Shown here piece after piece: positions 51,036 through 60,312 of a stretch of 64,000 nucleotides of DNA. Within the stretch, counting starts at the first letter, position 1; the number at the start of each line of letters is the position of its first letter. The notes beneath the pieces are model-generated. The model saw nothing but the letters and a program-made list of their open reading frames with translations, was not told the DNA's origin and did no database searches. The position numbers were made by a program, and so were the translations under genes. Where the stretch lies: NCBI GenBank assembly GCA_964602895.1, contig CAZRTG010000001.1, positions 1 through 64,000 of the forward strand. The letters run 5' to 3'. The stretch is from JAWXBM01 sp964602895. Its GTDB lineage: Bacteria; Pseudomonadota; Gammaproteobacteria; Xanthomonadales; SZUA-36.

Positions 51036-53075
51036 TTACGGCCATAAAACTGCCGAGCTATTCCCTGTGGAATCCTTGGCCATGGCGATTATGCCCATTT
51101 GAGAGAGGTGGGATTCTGACCCTGCCAACCCGGAGTTTGACCAACGCGCGGTCCAGTTCATGTTAGACCTGATTACCGGAACCCGTTGCCCGTTCACATA
51201 CACACGGAGGTCGATCGCTGACGCCGTTGATACATTGTTATCCGCAATTCCCGGAGCAAGTGTTCCGGTTATGATCAGTTCGGATGAGTTCATTTCCTGG
51301 CTGACGCTCTCGATTGTGACATGGGGTGGTTTCTTTTGGTTGCGTATCTCAGGCCGTTGAAAAGTGCCTGTCAGAGAAATCGTTTCGTCAGGTAACGCAG
51401 GGGTTGAAACGGGAAGGACTCGCGCTTGCAGGACGGATTCGATGGCCGCGCCAAGTCGTAGCAATTTCTGTTCATCGAAGCGTTTGCCGACGATGGTCAG
51501 ACCCACAGGATAAACAACATCGGGTGACCCAGCGGCCTTATCAACATAGCCCATGGGAATGAAAAGTCCGGGGACACCGAGTTCGTTCAGGTAGTTAAAC
51601 CCGTATAGCGGATCAGCATCGACATCACTGCTGGCGGGAAACAAAAGAGCATCAATTTTATGTTGATCCATCCAGCCTCCGAACAACGGACCATCGGCCA
51701 GTGCCGCAGCATTGCGCAAGGCGTCACTCGCGGGAGAACTGGTGATTTCTAGACCCCTACCGTCGCGGAGAGCCTCGAAACGTTCCCTGAATCCCTGACC
51801 GTTTATCAGTGCCAGAACATCAAGCATGCGATCGGCCGGATCGCCGCACCAACCGCGGCAGAATTTTTCGAAAGCCCAGGCGAAGACGCGAATATTGGCA
51901 AGGGCGACACGAGCCGCATAAATGTCCTCGGCCTCAGGCCCAGCGTCGGAAACATCTCGATCTTCGTACCAGGTGTCGTCCAGAACCTGATCGACCGGAA
52001 CGTCGATTTCAATAACTCTGGCCCCGGCACTAATGAGTTTCTCCCGGGTCACGGCAAAGACATCCAGTATCGGTTGCCCAGGTGAGAGATAGGCCGGCGG
52101 AGCAGATTTTTGTGCTGCCAGACGCTCTGGGAATGCAAAGGTTACGCCATGCAGGATGTCAGATGTATCATCTATGGGCGGTGGCATATAGCTTGCCGGT
52201 CTACGTTCCATCATAGGCGGAAGAAACGGTTCCAAAAAGTTTTCCGGATCCTGAGCAACCACCACATCGAGCACCAGGGCTAGATCCCGTACTGTTCGCG
52301 CCATCGGACCAACAACGTCGAATAATGGGTCAGCCGGGCAGATTCCGGCTGTTGAAATCAGTCCCAACGTAGGTCGAATCGAGACAATATTGTTTCGCGA
52401 AGCGGGCATTCTCAAGGAGCCCGCAGTGTCGGTGCCAAAAGATAGCCCGGTCAGACTTGCAGTCACGGCCACCGCAGAGCCGCCGCTGCTGCCGCTTACG
52501 ATCTCGGAGCCATAGGGATTGGTGATCGCTCCGAAAGCTTCGGAAACACCGGTCATATCACCGGCAAAACTGTCCAGATTGGCTTTGCCCATGACGATGG
52601 CGCCCGCCTGACGCATTTTGGCAACGAGGAAAGCATCCTCAACCGGCATCATGTTTTTCCACGCTTTCATTCCCACCGATGTTGGCAGGCCGAACACATT
52701 AATTGAATCCTTGAACAGGACGGGAATGCCATGCAGTGGACCGAGCAGGATGCCGTCAGCGCGTAATTTGTCCGCGCGTGCTGCCTCCTGCAGCAGGCCG
52801 GGATTGAGAACCGGAACGGCATTCAGCTCTGGTCCATTATGGTCGTAGGCAAAGATGCGATTGAGGTAAAGGGCCGTGAGTTCGACGCTGCTGAGAGCGC
52901 CGGAAGCCATGGCGGTCTGAAGCTGTTCCAGCGAAGCTGTGCTGAGGGTTATGGTTGTGTTTTCTGTTTGCTTTTGAACTGTCTGATCGGGGACAGTTTG
53001 TGATATGGCTGTAGTCGCCATGATGGCGAAGGCCACGCCAGCCAATAATTGAATTCCAAATGTCGTGACCTTCAT
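51036..53075 (-). CDS. Exported amidase-signature hydrolase with C-terminal beta domain
   Basis: 679-residue enzyme with a signal peptide (GVAFAIMATTAISQ, cleavage near residue 26). The amidase signature triad is visible: Lys in VLFKDSIN near residue 112, the cis-Ser in GSSGGSAVAV near 190 and the nucleophilic Ser in FGTDTAGSLRMPAS near 215. It should hydrolyse an amide outside the cytoplasm. The usual length is 450-520; here about 115 residues follow (GTLAPGIADNNVS, NMNWTARWS, MAKDSTGNSS), with the spacing of a bacterial Ig-like module that may bind a surface or substrate. It is isolated, with no operon partners. Confidence 0.85.
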   Translation of the reverse strand: MKVTTFGIQLLAGVAFAIMATTAISQTVPDQTVQKQTENTTITLSTASLEQLQTAMASGALSSVELTALYLNRIFAYDHNGPELNAVPVLNPGLLQEAARADKLRADGILLGPLHGIPVLFKDSINVFGLPTSVGMKAWKNMMPVEDAFLVAKMRQAGAIVMGKANLDSFAGDMTGVSEAFGAITNPYGSEIVSGSSGGSAVAVTASLTGLSFGTDTAGSLRMPASRNNIVSIRPTLGLISTAGICPADPLFDVVGPMARTVRDLALVLDVVVAQDPENFLEPFLPPMMERRPASYMPPPIDDTSDILHGVTFAFPERLAAQKSAPPAYLSPGQPILDVFAVTREKLISAGARVIEIDVPVDQVLDDTWYEDRDVSDAGPEAEDIYAARVALANIRVFAWAFEKFCRGWCGDPADRMLDVLALINGQGFRERFEALRDGRGLEITSSPASDALRNAAALADGPLFGGWMDQHKIDALLFPASSDVDADPLYGFNYLNELGVPGLFIPMGYVDKAAGSPDVVYPVGLTIVGKRFDEQKLLRLGAAIESVLQARVLPVSTPALPDETISLTGTFQRPEIRNQKKPPHVTIESVSQEMNSSELIITGTLAPGIADNNVSTASAIDLRVYVNGQRVPVIRSNMNWTARWSNSGLAGSESHLSQMGIIAMAKDSTGNSSAVLWP

Positions 53076-53196
53076 TTCGCGGAGACTCCTTTTTCAAACT
53101 TGTGATGATGTTAGGGGAAAGCAGCCGCTATATACAGTGAGGCTATTAGTTCCAACGTAATTTAGCGCATAAGGGTGCATAAAGGGGGCGGTGCAT

Positions 53197-53244
53197 AAAG
53201 GGGACGGGGCAAATTAATTCGTATTAATTTGCCCCGTCCCCTTT
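53197..53244. repeat. REP-like palindrome 1, before the Wadjet operon
   Basis: Perfect 22-base inverted repeat with loop TCGT; core arm GGGGACGGGGCAAATTAAT. It ends in a T-run (53241-53247), so it can act as a terminator of upstream transcription. It is preceded by the 14-base direct repeat GGTGCATAAAGGGG at 53174 and 53190. Near-identical copies occur at 59876 and 63580. The pattern resembles REP elements mobilised by REP-associated tyrosine transposases, none of which is in the window. Confidence 0.75.
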
Positions 53245-53289
53245 TTTCCTTGGATAATGAAGTTTTAGTGATGTGAAGCAGGAATACCG

Positions 53290-54735
53290 TTGAGTCTGTC
53301 GTTTGCCACCCTCGTTCAATTACGCAAGAGCCATCCTGGCTGGCGCTTGTTGTTGGCTGACCACGCTGCCCTGATTGCCAGCTTCCTGCAGCACACCTTC
53401 ATCGAGTCGAATGTTCGGGTCATGTCTCAGCCGGAGCTGGAATTGCGTCTGGAGGACTTGCTGTTCCAGCTACGGGAGACCGAGGGCGAGGGCACTTTTC
53501 CCCGCAGTGCTCGTGACTACCTTGACGACTGGGCACAAACGGATCGCGGCTGGTTGCGCAAATTCTATCCACCCGGATCGGATGAGGCTCACTTTGACCT
53601 CACACCCGCCACTGAGAAGGCCATTGCCTGGCTCGAATCGCTGGCACAGCGGGCTTTTGTAGGCACCGAATCACGTTTGATGACGGTATTTGAGCTGCTG
53701 CGTCAGATGGTTGCCGGCAGTGAAACCGATGCCGCCAGTCGAATTGAAGAACTGGAGCAGCGACGGGATGAAATTGACCGCGAAATTGAACGTGTCCGAG
53801 CGGGCGAAATCAGCGTGCTGGACGATACCGCGCTGCGGGATCGCTTCCAGCAGGCCAGCAGCACGGCCAGAGAACTGCTCAGTGACTTCCGCGAGGTCGA
53901 ACACAACTTCCGCCAGCTGGATTTACAGGTGCGCGAGCAGATCGCCCGTTGGGAAGGCCGCAAGGGTGAACTGTTGGGGAAAATCCTGGGCGAGCGGGAT
54001 AATATTGCTGACTCGGACCAGGGCCGCAGTTTCCGGGCCTTCTGGGATTTTCTGATGGCACCGGCGAGTCAGGATGAATTGACCGAGCTGTTGCAAAAGG
54101 TGTTCGAGCTCGAAGCCGTGAGCAGCCTCAATATTGATGGCCGTTTCAAGCGCATCCACTTTGACTGGCTCGAAGCCGGCGAGCATACCCAGCGCACCGT
54201 GGCGCGGTTGTCACAACAGTTGCGCCGTTACCTGGACGATCAAGCCTACCTTGAGAACAAACGCATCATGCAACTGCTTGACGGGATCTCAGCCCGGGCG
54301 CTGGCCATTCGCGAGCAGTTGCCTGGCGGTGTTTTTTTTACCCTGGCCGCCTCGTCCCCGACGATACAACTGCCAATGGAGCGTCCGCTCTACAACCCGC
54401 CGCTGAAACCCGTGCTGGATACCATGATCGCCATGGCTGATATCAGTGATATTGATACCGAAGCCCTATATGATCAGGTCGCTATCGACAAGCCCCTGCT
54501 AAAAGCGCAAATCCGCCAACTGTTGCAACAACGCTCCCAGGTTACGCTCGCAGAAGTGGTGGGCAAACACCCCTTGCAGCACGGACTGGCGGAACTGGTT
54601 GCGTATCTGACCCTTGCAAGCGAGGAGAAGCATGCTTTGTTTGATGATGACCACCCGGAACAGATTGGCTGGCATGACCCTGATGGCCTGCTGCGCCAGG
54701 CCAGGCTGCCCCGTGTGATATTTTCCAGGCCATGA
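53290..54735 (+). CDS. jetA: Wadjet type I subunit JetA (DUF3375, kleisin-like)
   Basis: 481-residue DUF3375 protein, the MukF/kleisin-like component of the Wadjet SMC-type complex that recognises and cuts closed circular plasmid DNA. The N-terminal winged-helix region (ATLVQLRKSHPGWRLLLA) and the coiled-coil middle (EELEQRRDEIDREIERVRAG, residues about 156-175) fit; the C-terminal SQVTLAEVVGKHPLQHGLAE is typical of JetA. It starts at a TTG at 53290, with AGGAATAC upstream. Its stop overlaps the jetB start by four bases (ATGA). The order jetABCD is complete and intact here. Confidence 0.93.
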   Translation: MSLSFATLVQLRKSHPGWRLLLADHAALIASFLQHTFIESNVRVMSQPELELRLEDLLFQLRETEGEGTFPRSARDYLDDWAQTDRGWLRKFYPPGSDEAHFDLTPATEKAIAWLESLAQRAFVGTESRLMTVFELLRQMVAGSETDAASRIEELEQRRDEIDREIERVRAGEISVLDDTALRDRFQQASSTARELLSDFREVEHNFRQLDLQVREQIARWEGRKGELLGKILGERDNIADSDQGRSFRAFWDFLMAPASQDELTELLQKVFELEAVSSLNIDGRFKRIHFDWLEAGEHTQRTVARLSQQLRRYLDDQAYLENKRIMQLLDGISARALAIREQLPGGVFFTLAASSPTIQLPMERPLYNPPLKPVLDTMIAMADISDIDTEALYDQVAIDKPLLKAQIRQLLQQRSQVTLAEVVGKHPLQHGLAELVAYLTLASEEKHALFDDDHPEQIGWHDPDGLLRQARLPRVIFSRP

Positions 54736-55334
54736 ATTCAAACCCCAACACCCAGGACAACCGCTTGTCACTGCTGCTGATTGCGCTTATGAAAGGTGTG
54801 TTATATCAGGAGCAGGACGCCAAACTCTGGCAACATCTGCTTGAACTCCAGGCAAGGGTGCGCGACTACGTTGCTGTGCTGGGGCTTGAACTGATGCTTG
54901 ACGAAGCCGAAGGCTATGCCTGGCTGCGCAGTCGCCCTGTCGAAGAGAATGAGACCGAGCTTCCGCGACTGGTGGGCCGGCGTCAGCTGTCCTATCCGGT
55001 GAGTCTGCTGATCGCGCTGCTGCGGCGTAAATTGGCGGAGTTCGACGCGGGTGGTGGTGACACAAGGCTGATTTTGTCGCGGGATGATATCGTCGAACTG
55101 ATGCGAACCTTTCTGCCGCCAGGTTCGACTGAGGCGCGTTTGGTTGATCAGATCGAGGCGCATATCAACAAGGTGGTTGAGCTTGGCTTTGTCCGACGAT
55201 TGCGTGGTCAGGAACAGATGGTCGAAGTGCGACGTATACTCAAGGCCTTTGTCGACGCCCAGTGGCTCAATGAATTTGACGCCCGGCTGGCGACCTATCA
55301 GACACAACTGTCCAACGATGAGGAAACGGACTGA
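54732..55334 (+). CDS. jetB: Wadjet type I subunit JetB (DUF4194, MukE-like)
   Basis: 200-residue DUF4194 protein of the kite/MukE kind that binds the kleisin subunit. Two winged-helix-like halves are suggested by LSLLLIALMKGVLYQEQDAK and by YPVSLLIALLRRKLAEFD; ILSRDDIVELMRTFLPPGSTE with EARLVDQIEAHINKVVELGF follows (no segment is longer than shown) and matches the family. It is translated by overlap with both neighbours: four bases with jetA and one base with jetC (TGATG). Complete, normal length. Confidence 0.93.
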   Translation: MNSNPNTQDNRLSLLLIALMKGVLYQEQDAKLWQHLLELQARVRDYVAVLGLELMLDEAEGYAWLRSRPVEENETELPRLVGRRQLSYPVSLLIALLRRKLAEFDAGGGDTRLILSRDDIVELMRTFLPPGSTEARLVDQIEAHINKVVELGFVRRLRGQEQMVEVRRILKAFVDAQWLNEFDARLATYQTQLSNDEETD

Positions 55335-58300
55335 TGCAGGAAGGCTTACTGGATTTCGCTTCCAGCGATGAGCTGGCCGGATTCCGTCTGCATCGGCTTG
55401 AAGTCTACAACTGGGGCACCTTCGATCAGCGGGTATGGACACTGGACCCCAAAGGTGAAAACAGCTTGCTGACTGGCGACATTGGCTCCGGCAAGTCGAC
55501 TCTGGTGGATGCCATCACCACCCTGCTGGTTCCGGCGCAGCGCGTCGCCTATAACAAGGCTGCCGGTGCCGAGTCACGCGAGCGCACTTTGCGCTCTTAT
55601 GTGCTTGGCTACTTCAAGTCCGAGCGCAGCGAAAGCGGCCATGCAGCCAAACCCGTTGCCCTGCGCGACCAAAACAATTTCTCCATCATTCTGGGGGTTT
55701 TTCGCAACACCGGTTACGACCAGGACGTGACCCTCGCTCAGGTCTTCTGGAGCAGGGACAGCAGTGGCCAGCCATCGCGATTTTATATCGTTGCGGATCA
55801 GATACTGAGCATTGCCACCGATTTTGCCGATTTTGGCAACGACATCAAACAGCTGCGCAAACGGCTGCGTGAGCGGGCCGGTATTGAAGGGCCTTTCGAC
55901 AGTTTTCCACCCTATGAAGCCGCCTTTCGCAGGCGCTTTGGTATCGACAATGCCCAAGCCCTGGAGTTGTTCCATCAGACCGTATCAATGAAGTCAGTCG
56001 GCAACCTCACCGACTTTGTGCGCGAGCACATGCTTGAGGTGTTCGAAGTCGAGCCACGAATTGAGGCCCTGATCAGTCACTTTGAGGATCTCAACCGCGC
56101 TCACGAAGCGGTACTCAAAGCACGTGACCAGGTCGAACGCCTGACACCCCTGGTACAGGATTGTGAGCGCCACCGCAAAGTCGCCGAACAGAGTCGCTAT
56201 TGGCGCGATTGTCGCGACGGTTTGCGGTTCTACTTCGCCGGACTGAAAGCCGGTTTGCTCGACAAGCGCCAGATCAGGCTGAAAGATGAAGCCGAGCGAT
56301 TGCGTACCCGCGCCGCGCAACAGGCCGAACTACGGCGGCGTCAGTTGGGTGATCGGGACCAGCTCAAGAGCGCCATTGCTGCCAATGGGGGTGACCGCCT
56401 GGAACGGCTCAAGACCGAAATCGGCGCACGCCATTCAGAATTACAAAAACGCCGCACACGCGCTGACCGATACGCCGAGTTGGCCGACCGCCTTGAACTG
56501 CCCCGCGTCACATCGCTCGATCAATTTCTCAACAATCGCAGTAGCGTGCAACAACGCCTGGCCACGACCGATGAGCGCGAAACGGAACTGCAGAACAGCA
56601 GCGTTGACCAGGCTGTTGAACTGCGGCGCCTGAAAGCCGACCACAGCGCTCTCGACACCGAACTGACCTCGTTGCGTCAGCGCCGCAGTAATATCGAAGC
56701 ACGTCAGATCCAGATTCGCCGCCTGTTGTGTGATGCACTCGGGCTGGACGAGGCCGAAATGCCATTTGTCGGCGAACTGCTGCAGGTGCGTGAGTCTGAA
56801 TCCGCCTGGGAAGGTGTGGCTGAAAGGCTGTTACACAATTTCAGTCTGTCACTGTTGGTGCCCGATCCGCATTACGCAGCCGTTGCCGAATGGGTTGATC
56901 GCACGCAGCTCCAGGGCCGCTTGGTGTACTACCGTGTACGCTCCGATCACAGGGCCGCACCGGCAGCAGATACCCAACCCGACTCGCTGGTACACAAGCT
57001 TGATATCAAGCCGGACAGCGAATTCTACTCCTGGCTGGAGCAGGAGTTGGTCAGGCGCTTTGACTATGTTTGCTGCGACTCGCTGGAGCGTTTCCGTCGG
57101 GAACATCGTGCGGTGACTCTGGCCGGCCAGGTCAAAACCGGCGGGCAGCGCCACGAAAAGGATGATCGGCACCGGCTTGATGATCGCAGCCGTTATGTAT
57201 TGGGCTGGAGCAATGAGGCCAAAATCGCCGCATTGCAAAATCGATCGCAAGGACTGGAGCAGGAGATCCAGGCTGCAGCCGATCGCCTGGCTATCGCGCA
57301 GCGCCACATTCGTGAGCTCAGCGAAGAGAAATCCAGTCTCGTGCAAATTGAAATGTTTATCGATTTTGATGAACTTGACTGGCAGCAGTTGGCCCGCAGC
57401 ATTGCCGACCTGGAAGCGGACCGGGCTGCTCTGGAAGCCAGCTCGGATACACTGAAAACCCTCAACGCCCAGTTGCTTGCGCTGGAAGATGACATGGCCA
57501 AGGCCGAACAGCATCTTATGGCGCTGAATAACGATCTGGCACGCAACGATGAAAAGCAGGCCCAGGTCAGTGCCCAGCTTGAAGACTGCCACGAACAACT
57601 CGCTGCCTGTACTGAAGAAGTCCGTGCCGGTCTCGATGCCGAACTGGAACCACTGCGTGCCCGGGCGCTGGGCGAGCATCTGTTGACGGTGGAATCCTGC
57701 GACAACCGGGAACGCGAAATGCGCGAGTGGTTGCAAGCCAGGATCGACACTTCAGATAAACGTATGCAACGACTGGAGCAGAGCATAGTCGCCGCCATGC
57801 AGGATTACCGTCACGCGTACCCACTGGACACCCAGGAGGTCGACGCCCGTCTCGAAGCTGCTGACGAGTACGGTCAGATGCTGGAGCAACTAAAGGCGGA
57901 CGATCTGCCGCGTTTTGCCAAGCGCTTCAAGGCATTACTGAACGAGAATACGATTCGTGAGGTAGCCGGATTTCAGTCCAAGCTCAAAAGTGAGCGCCAG
58001 ATCATCCAGGAGCGTATCGACCGCATCAACCAGTCGCTGGCTGATATCGAATACAACCCCGGACGCTATATCGTGCTTGAAGCCCAGGCCAACCAGGACG
58101 CCGAAATTCGTGACTTCCAACAGCAACTGCGCGCCTGCACTGAAGGCACTTTCACCGGTACGGAAGAAGAAAATTATGCCGAAACCAAGTTCCTGCAAGT
58201 CAAGGAGATCATTGATCGCTTGCGCGGCCGTGAAGGCACCACGGAGCTGGACCGGCGCTGGACCCGCAAGGTTACTGATGTGCGCAACTGGTATCAGTTT

Positions 58301-58708
58301 GCAGCCTCGGAACGATGGCAACACGACGGCAGTGAATACGAACACTACACGGATTCCGGTGGCAAGTCGGGTGGCCAAAAGGAGAAGCTGGCCTACACCG
58401 TGCTCGCTGCCAGCCTGGCTTACCAGTTCGGTCTTGAATGGGGCGCTGTGCGCTCACGCAGCTTCCGTTTTGTAGTGATCGACGAAGCTTTTGGCCGCGG
58501 TTCCGATGAATCGGCACGTTACGGCCTGGAACTGTTCAAACGTTTGCATCTGCAACTGTTGATTGTCACACCGCTACAGAAAATCCATATCATCGAACCG
58601 TTTGTTGCCAACGTCGGCTTTGTGCACAACCCTGATGGCCGCGACTCACAACTGCGCAACCTCAGCATTCAGGAATACCGCGCCGAACGAGAAGCACGTT
58701 CGGCATGA
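55334..58708 (+). CDS. jetC: Wadjet type I subunit JetC (SMC/MukB-like ATPase, COG4913)
   Basis: 1124-residue SMC-like ATPase that powers DNA loop extrusion in Wadjet. Walker A is TGDIGSGKSTLVDA (residues 47-60), two long charged coiled-coil arms occupy about 220-480 and 640-960, and the C-terminal head has the signature SGGKSGGQKEK and Walker B FVVIDEAFGRGSDE. The hinge-like middle has VAERLLHNFSLSLLVPDPHY. All ATPase motifs are intact, so the system looks functional. Its stop overlaps jetD by four bases. No nuclease domain is present in this subunit. Confidence 0.93.
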   Translation: MQEGLLDFASSDELAGFRLHRLEVYNWGTFDQRVWTLDPKGENSLLTGDIGSGKSTLVDAITTLLVPAQRVAYNKAAGAESRERTLRSYVLGYFKSERSESGHAAKPVALRDQNNFSIILGVFRNTGYDQDVTLAQVFWSRDSSGQPSRFYIVADQILSIATDFADFGNDIKQLRKRLRERAGIEGPFDSFPPYEAAFRRRFGIDNAQALELFHQTVSMKSVGNLTDFVREHMLEVFEVEPRIEALISHFEDLNRAHEAVLKARDQVERLTPLVQDCERHRKVAEQSRYWRDCRDGLRFYFAGLKAGLLDKRQIRLKDEAERLRTRAAQQAELRRRQLGDRDQLKSAIAANGGDRLERLKTEIGARHSELQKRRTRADRYAELADRLELPRVTSLDQFLNNRSSVQQRLATTDERETELQNSSVDQAVELRRLKADHSALDTELTSLRQRRSNIEARQIQIRRLLCDALGLDEAEMPFVGELLQVRESESAWEGVAERLLHNFSLSLLVPDPHYAAVAEWVDRTQLQGRLVYYRVRSDHRAAPAADTQPDSLVHKLDIKPDSEFYSWLEQELVRRFDYVCCDSLERFRREHRAVTLAGQVKTGGQRHEKDDRHRLDDRSRYVLGWSNEAKIAALQNRSQGLEQEIQAAADRLAIAQRHIRELSEEKSSLVQIEMFIDFDELDWQQLARSIADLEADRAALEASSDTLKTLNAQLLALEDDMAKAEQHLMALNNDLARNDEKQAQVSAQLEDCHEQLAACTEEVRAGLDAELEPLRARALGEHLLTVESCDNREREMREWLQARIDTSDKRMQRLEQSIVAAMQDYRHAYPLDTQEVDARLEAADEYGQMLEQLKADDLPRFAKRFKALLNENTIREVAGFQSKLKSERQIIQERIDRINQSLADIEYNPGRYIVLEAQANQDAEIRDFQQQLRACTEGTFTGTEEENYAETKFLQVKEIIDRLRGREGTTELDRRWTRKVTDVRNWYQFAASERWQHDGSEYEHYTDSGGKSGGQKEKLAYTVLAASLAYQFGLEWGAVRSRSFRFVVIDEAFGRGSDESARYGLELFKRLHLQLLIVTPLQKIHIIEPFVANVGFVHNPDGRDSQLRNLSIQEYRAEREARSA

Positions 58709-59877
58709 ATCGCTGGACCACCGCCGATGACCTGCGTGGTCAATTGCTTAAATTGTGGAACCGGGGACGCTTGCTGGCCGATCCTGAAATTCTTCCGTTG
58801 CGTTTGCCACTGCGAGGCCCACAGGCAGGCGAGCTCGGTGCCCGTTTCGCCGCCGTCCGCGACTGGGTGCAATTGTGGGCACAACAGGAAGAGCAAAAGG
58901 GTTTGACTGTCGAGTGGCGCGAAGTCAACTACCGCGAGATCGGCCGCAATCGGCTACCTGCAGCGGTATTGTTTCAACAGCGTGATCAGGCCTTGGCTTA
59001 TATCGGCAAACGCCAGTCGGGACGTGATTTTGATCGTTTGCAAGAGCAGATATTGCCATTGTTTCCCGAATTGCGGGATTGGTTGGTGCGTAAACCGTTG
59101 CAAGCATTGGAACTGAAAGAACAGTGGCCGCGCCTGCTGATGGTATTGGATTGGCTTCGTGCACACCCACGACCTGGCCTGTACATCCGCCAGATCGAAC
59201 TACCCGGTGTTGATACCAAATTTATCGAAGGTCACCGAAAGGTGTTGGCCGAGTTGTTGGATGGTGTGCTCGAACCGGCGCACATCGACTTTGCAGCGCG
59301 AGGCATTTCCAGTTTCGAACAGCGCTACGGTTTTCGCGCCAAGCCGGCGCAGATTCGTTTCCGATTGCTTGATAGCAGGCTGTATGTGCAAAGCTTGAGT
59401 GACTTGCAAATTCCTCTGGAAGACTTTGCCCGGCTTGAGTTTCCGGTCGAGCGGGTATTTATTACCGAGAACGATATCAATGGCCTGGCTTTCCCCGACT
59501 TTCCAAATTCATTGGTGGTCTTTGGCCTGGGTTATGGGCTTGACAGCCTGAAGGGCGCGAACTGGCTGGCGAGCACTGATATTCACTATTGGGGTGATAT
59601 TGACAGTCATGGATTCGCCATGCTCGATCAATTGCGCAGTTATTTCCCGCACGCCAGCTCACTGTTGATGGATCGACCCACTCTGCTGGCCCACGAAGCC
59701 CTTTGGGGTTCTGAATCCATCCCAACGCGCAAGCCCTTGCTGCGACTAAAGCCTGAAGAACAGGCGCTGTATCAGGATCTTAGCCTGGACCGAATTGCTC
59801 CATCGCTGCGTCTCGAACAGGAACGGATTGGAATCGCCTATTTGCAACAAGCCCTCCACGTACTTAATGGTACTTAA
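58705..59877 (+). CDS. jetD: Wadjet type I nuclease subunit JetD (DUF3322/DUF2220, Toprim)
   Basis: 390-residue effector that cleaves the extruded plasmid. The N-terminal DUF3322 arm is followed by the DUF2220 region with a Toprim fold: the acidic motif Glu in VFITENDINGLAFP near residue 255 and the metal-binding Asp-x-Asp in YWGDIDSHGFA near 295. Both are intact, implying an active metal nuclease. The stop codon TAA at 59875-59877 is the start of a REP-like palindrome, so insertion of that repeat may have set the C-terminus (LNGT). Toxic if uncontrolled, the gene is translated last by overlap with jetC. Confidence 0.93.
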   Translation: MNRWTTADDLRGQLLKLWNRGRLLADPEILPLRLPLRGPQAGELGARFAAVRDWVQLWAQQEEQKGLTVEWREVNYREIGRNRLPAAVLFQQRDQALAYIGKRQSGRDFDRLQEQILPLFPELRDWLVRKPLQALELKEQWPRLLMVLDWLRAHPRPGLYIRQIELPGVDTKFIEGHRKVLAELLDGVLEPAHIDFAARGISSFEQRYGFRAKPAQIRFRLLDSRLYVQSLSDLQIPLEDFARLEFPVERVFITENDINGLAFPDFPNSLVVFGLGYGLDSLKGANWLASTDIHYWGDIDSHGFAMLDQLRSYFPHASSLLMDRPTLLAHEALWGSESIPTRKPLLRLKPEEQALYQDLSLDRIAPSLRLEQERIGIAYLQQALHVLNGT

Positions 59878-59923
59878 AGGGGACGGGGCAAATTAATTCA
59901 AATTAATTTGCCCCGTCCCCTAT
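59876..59923. repeat. REP-like palindrome 2, directly after jetD
   Basis: Arms of 20 bases (AGGGGACGGGGCAAATTAAT) around TCAA; nearly identical to the copy at 53197 and in the same orientation. It brackets jetABCD together with that copy. It is followed at 59928-59979 by two tandem 26-base units. Confidence 0.75.
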
Positions 59924-59927
59924 TTCC

Positions 59928-59979
59928 TCGCAGTTGATGGGTGTCCGAGCTTTTCGCAGTTGATGGGTGTCCGGACTTT
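59928..59979 (+). repeat. Two tandem 26-base direct repeats
   Basis: The unit beginning TCGCAGTTGATGGGTGTCCG occurs twice in a row, differing only in GAGC versus GGAC... before TTT; a third TCG begins. It lies between REP palindrome 2 and the parE toxin stop. It may be a remnant of a second REP-type family (GTGTCCG). Confidence 0.55.
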
Positions 59980-59985
59980 TCGTTT

Positions 59986-60312
59986 TTAACGAATCAGGCG
60001 ACGTTCAAGCAATGAAGGTATATCCCTGCGGCCATCCAGGATGCAATGAACGAAAACGTCCTGTCGGGTTATCTCGTAGATGACACGATAGGGTTTGAAG
60101 TGAACCTCTCTGTAGCTTGATACGCCGATTCGTTCCAGTTCGGGTGGAATATGTCCTCGCTCGGGCAGATTGGTTAACCGTGAGCACAAAGACTCCAACT
60201 GATTCAACACATGATCTGCATTCTCTATGCAGTCATTGAGAACAATGTAGCGGTAGATATCAACCAGATCCTGTTCTGCGTCCTCGACAATTCGGACACG
60301 ATAGTTTTTCAC
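59986..60312 (-). CDS. RelE/ParE-family toxin
   Basis: 108-residue type II toxin. The alpha-helical start (VRIVEDAEQDLVDIYRYI) and the beta sheet with YREVHFKPYRVIYEIT and VFVHCILDGRRDIPSLLERR match the ParE/RelE fold. ParE members poison gyrase and RelE members cut mRNA; the sequence is nearer to the ParE wording, though the mechanism is not certain. It starts with GTG immediately after the antitoxin stop, so it is translationally coupled. It is next to the Wadjet operon, a typical defence neighbourhood. Confidence 0.87.
   Translation of the reverse strand: MKNYRVRIVEDAEQDLVDIYRYIVLNDCIENADHVLNQLESLCSRLTNLPERGHIPPELERIGVSSYREVHFKPYRVIYEITRQDVFVHCILDGRRDIPSLLERRLIR

Noticed and set aside
53174..53244. 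Short CRISPR-like array before jetA
   Set aside because: The repeats are palindromic or 16-base tandem units without unique spacers of regular length, and no cas gene is present.
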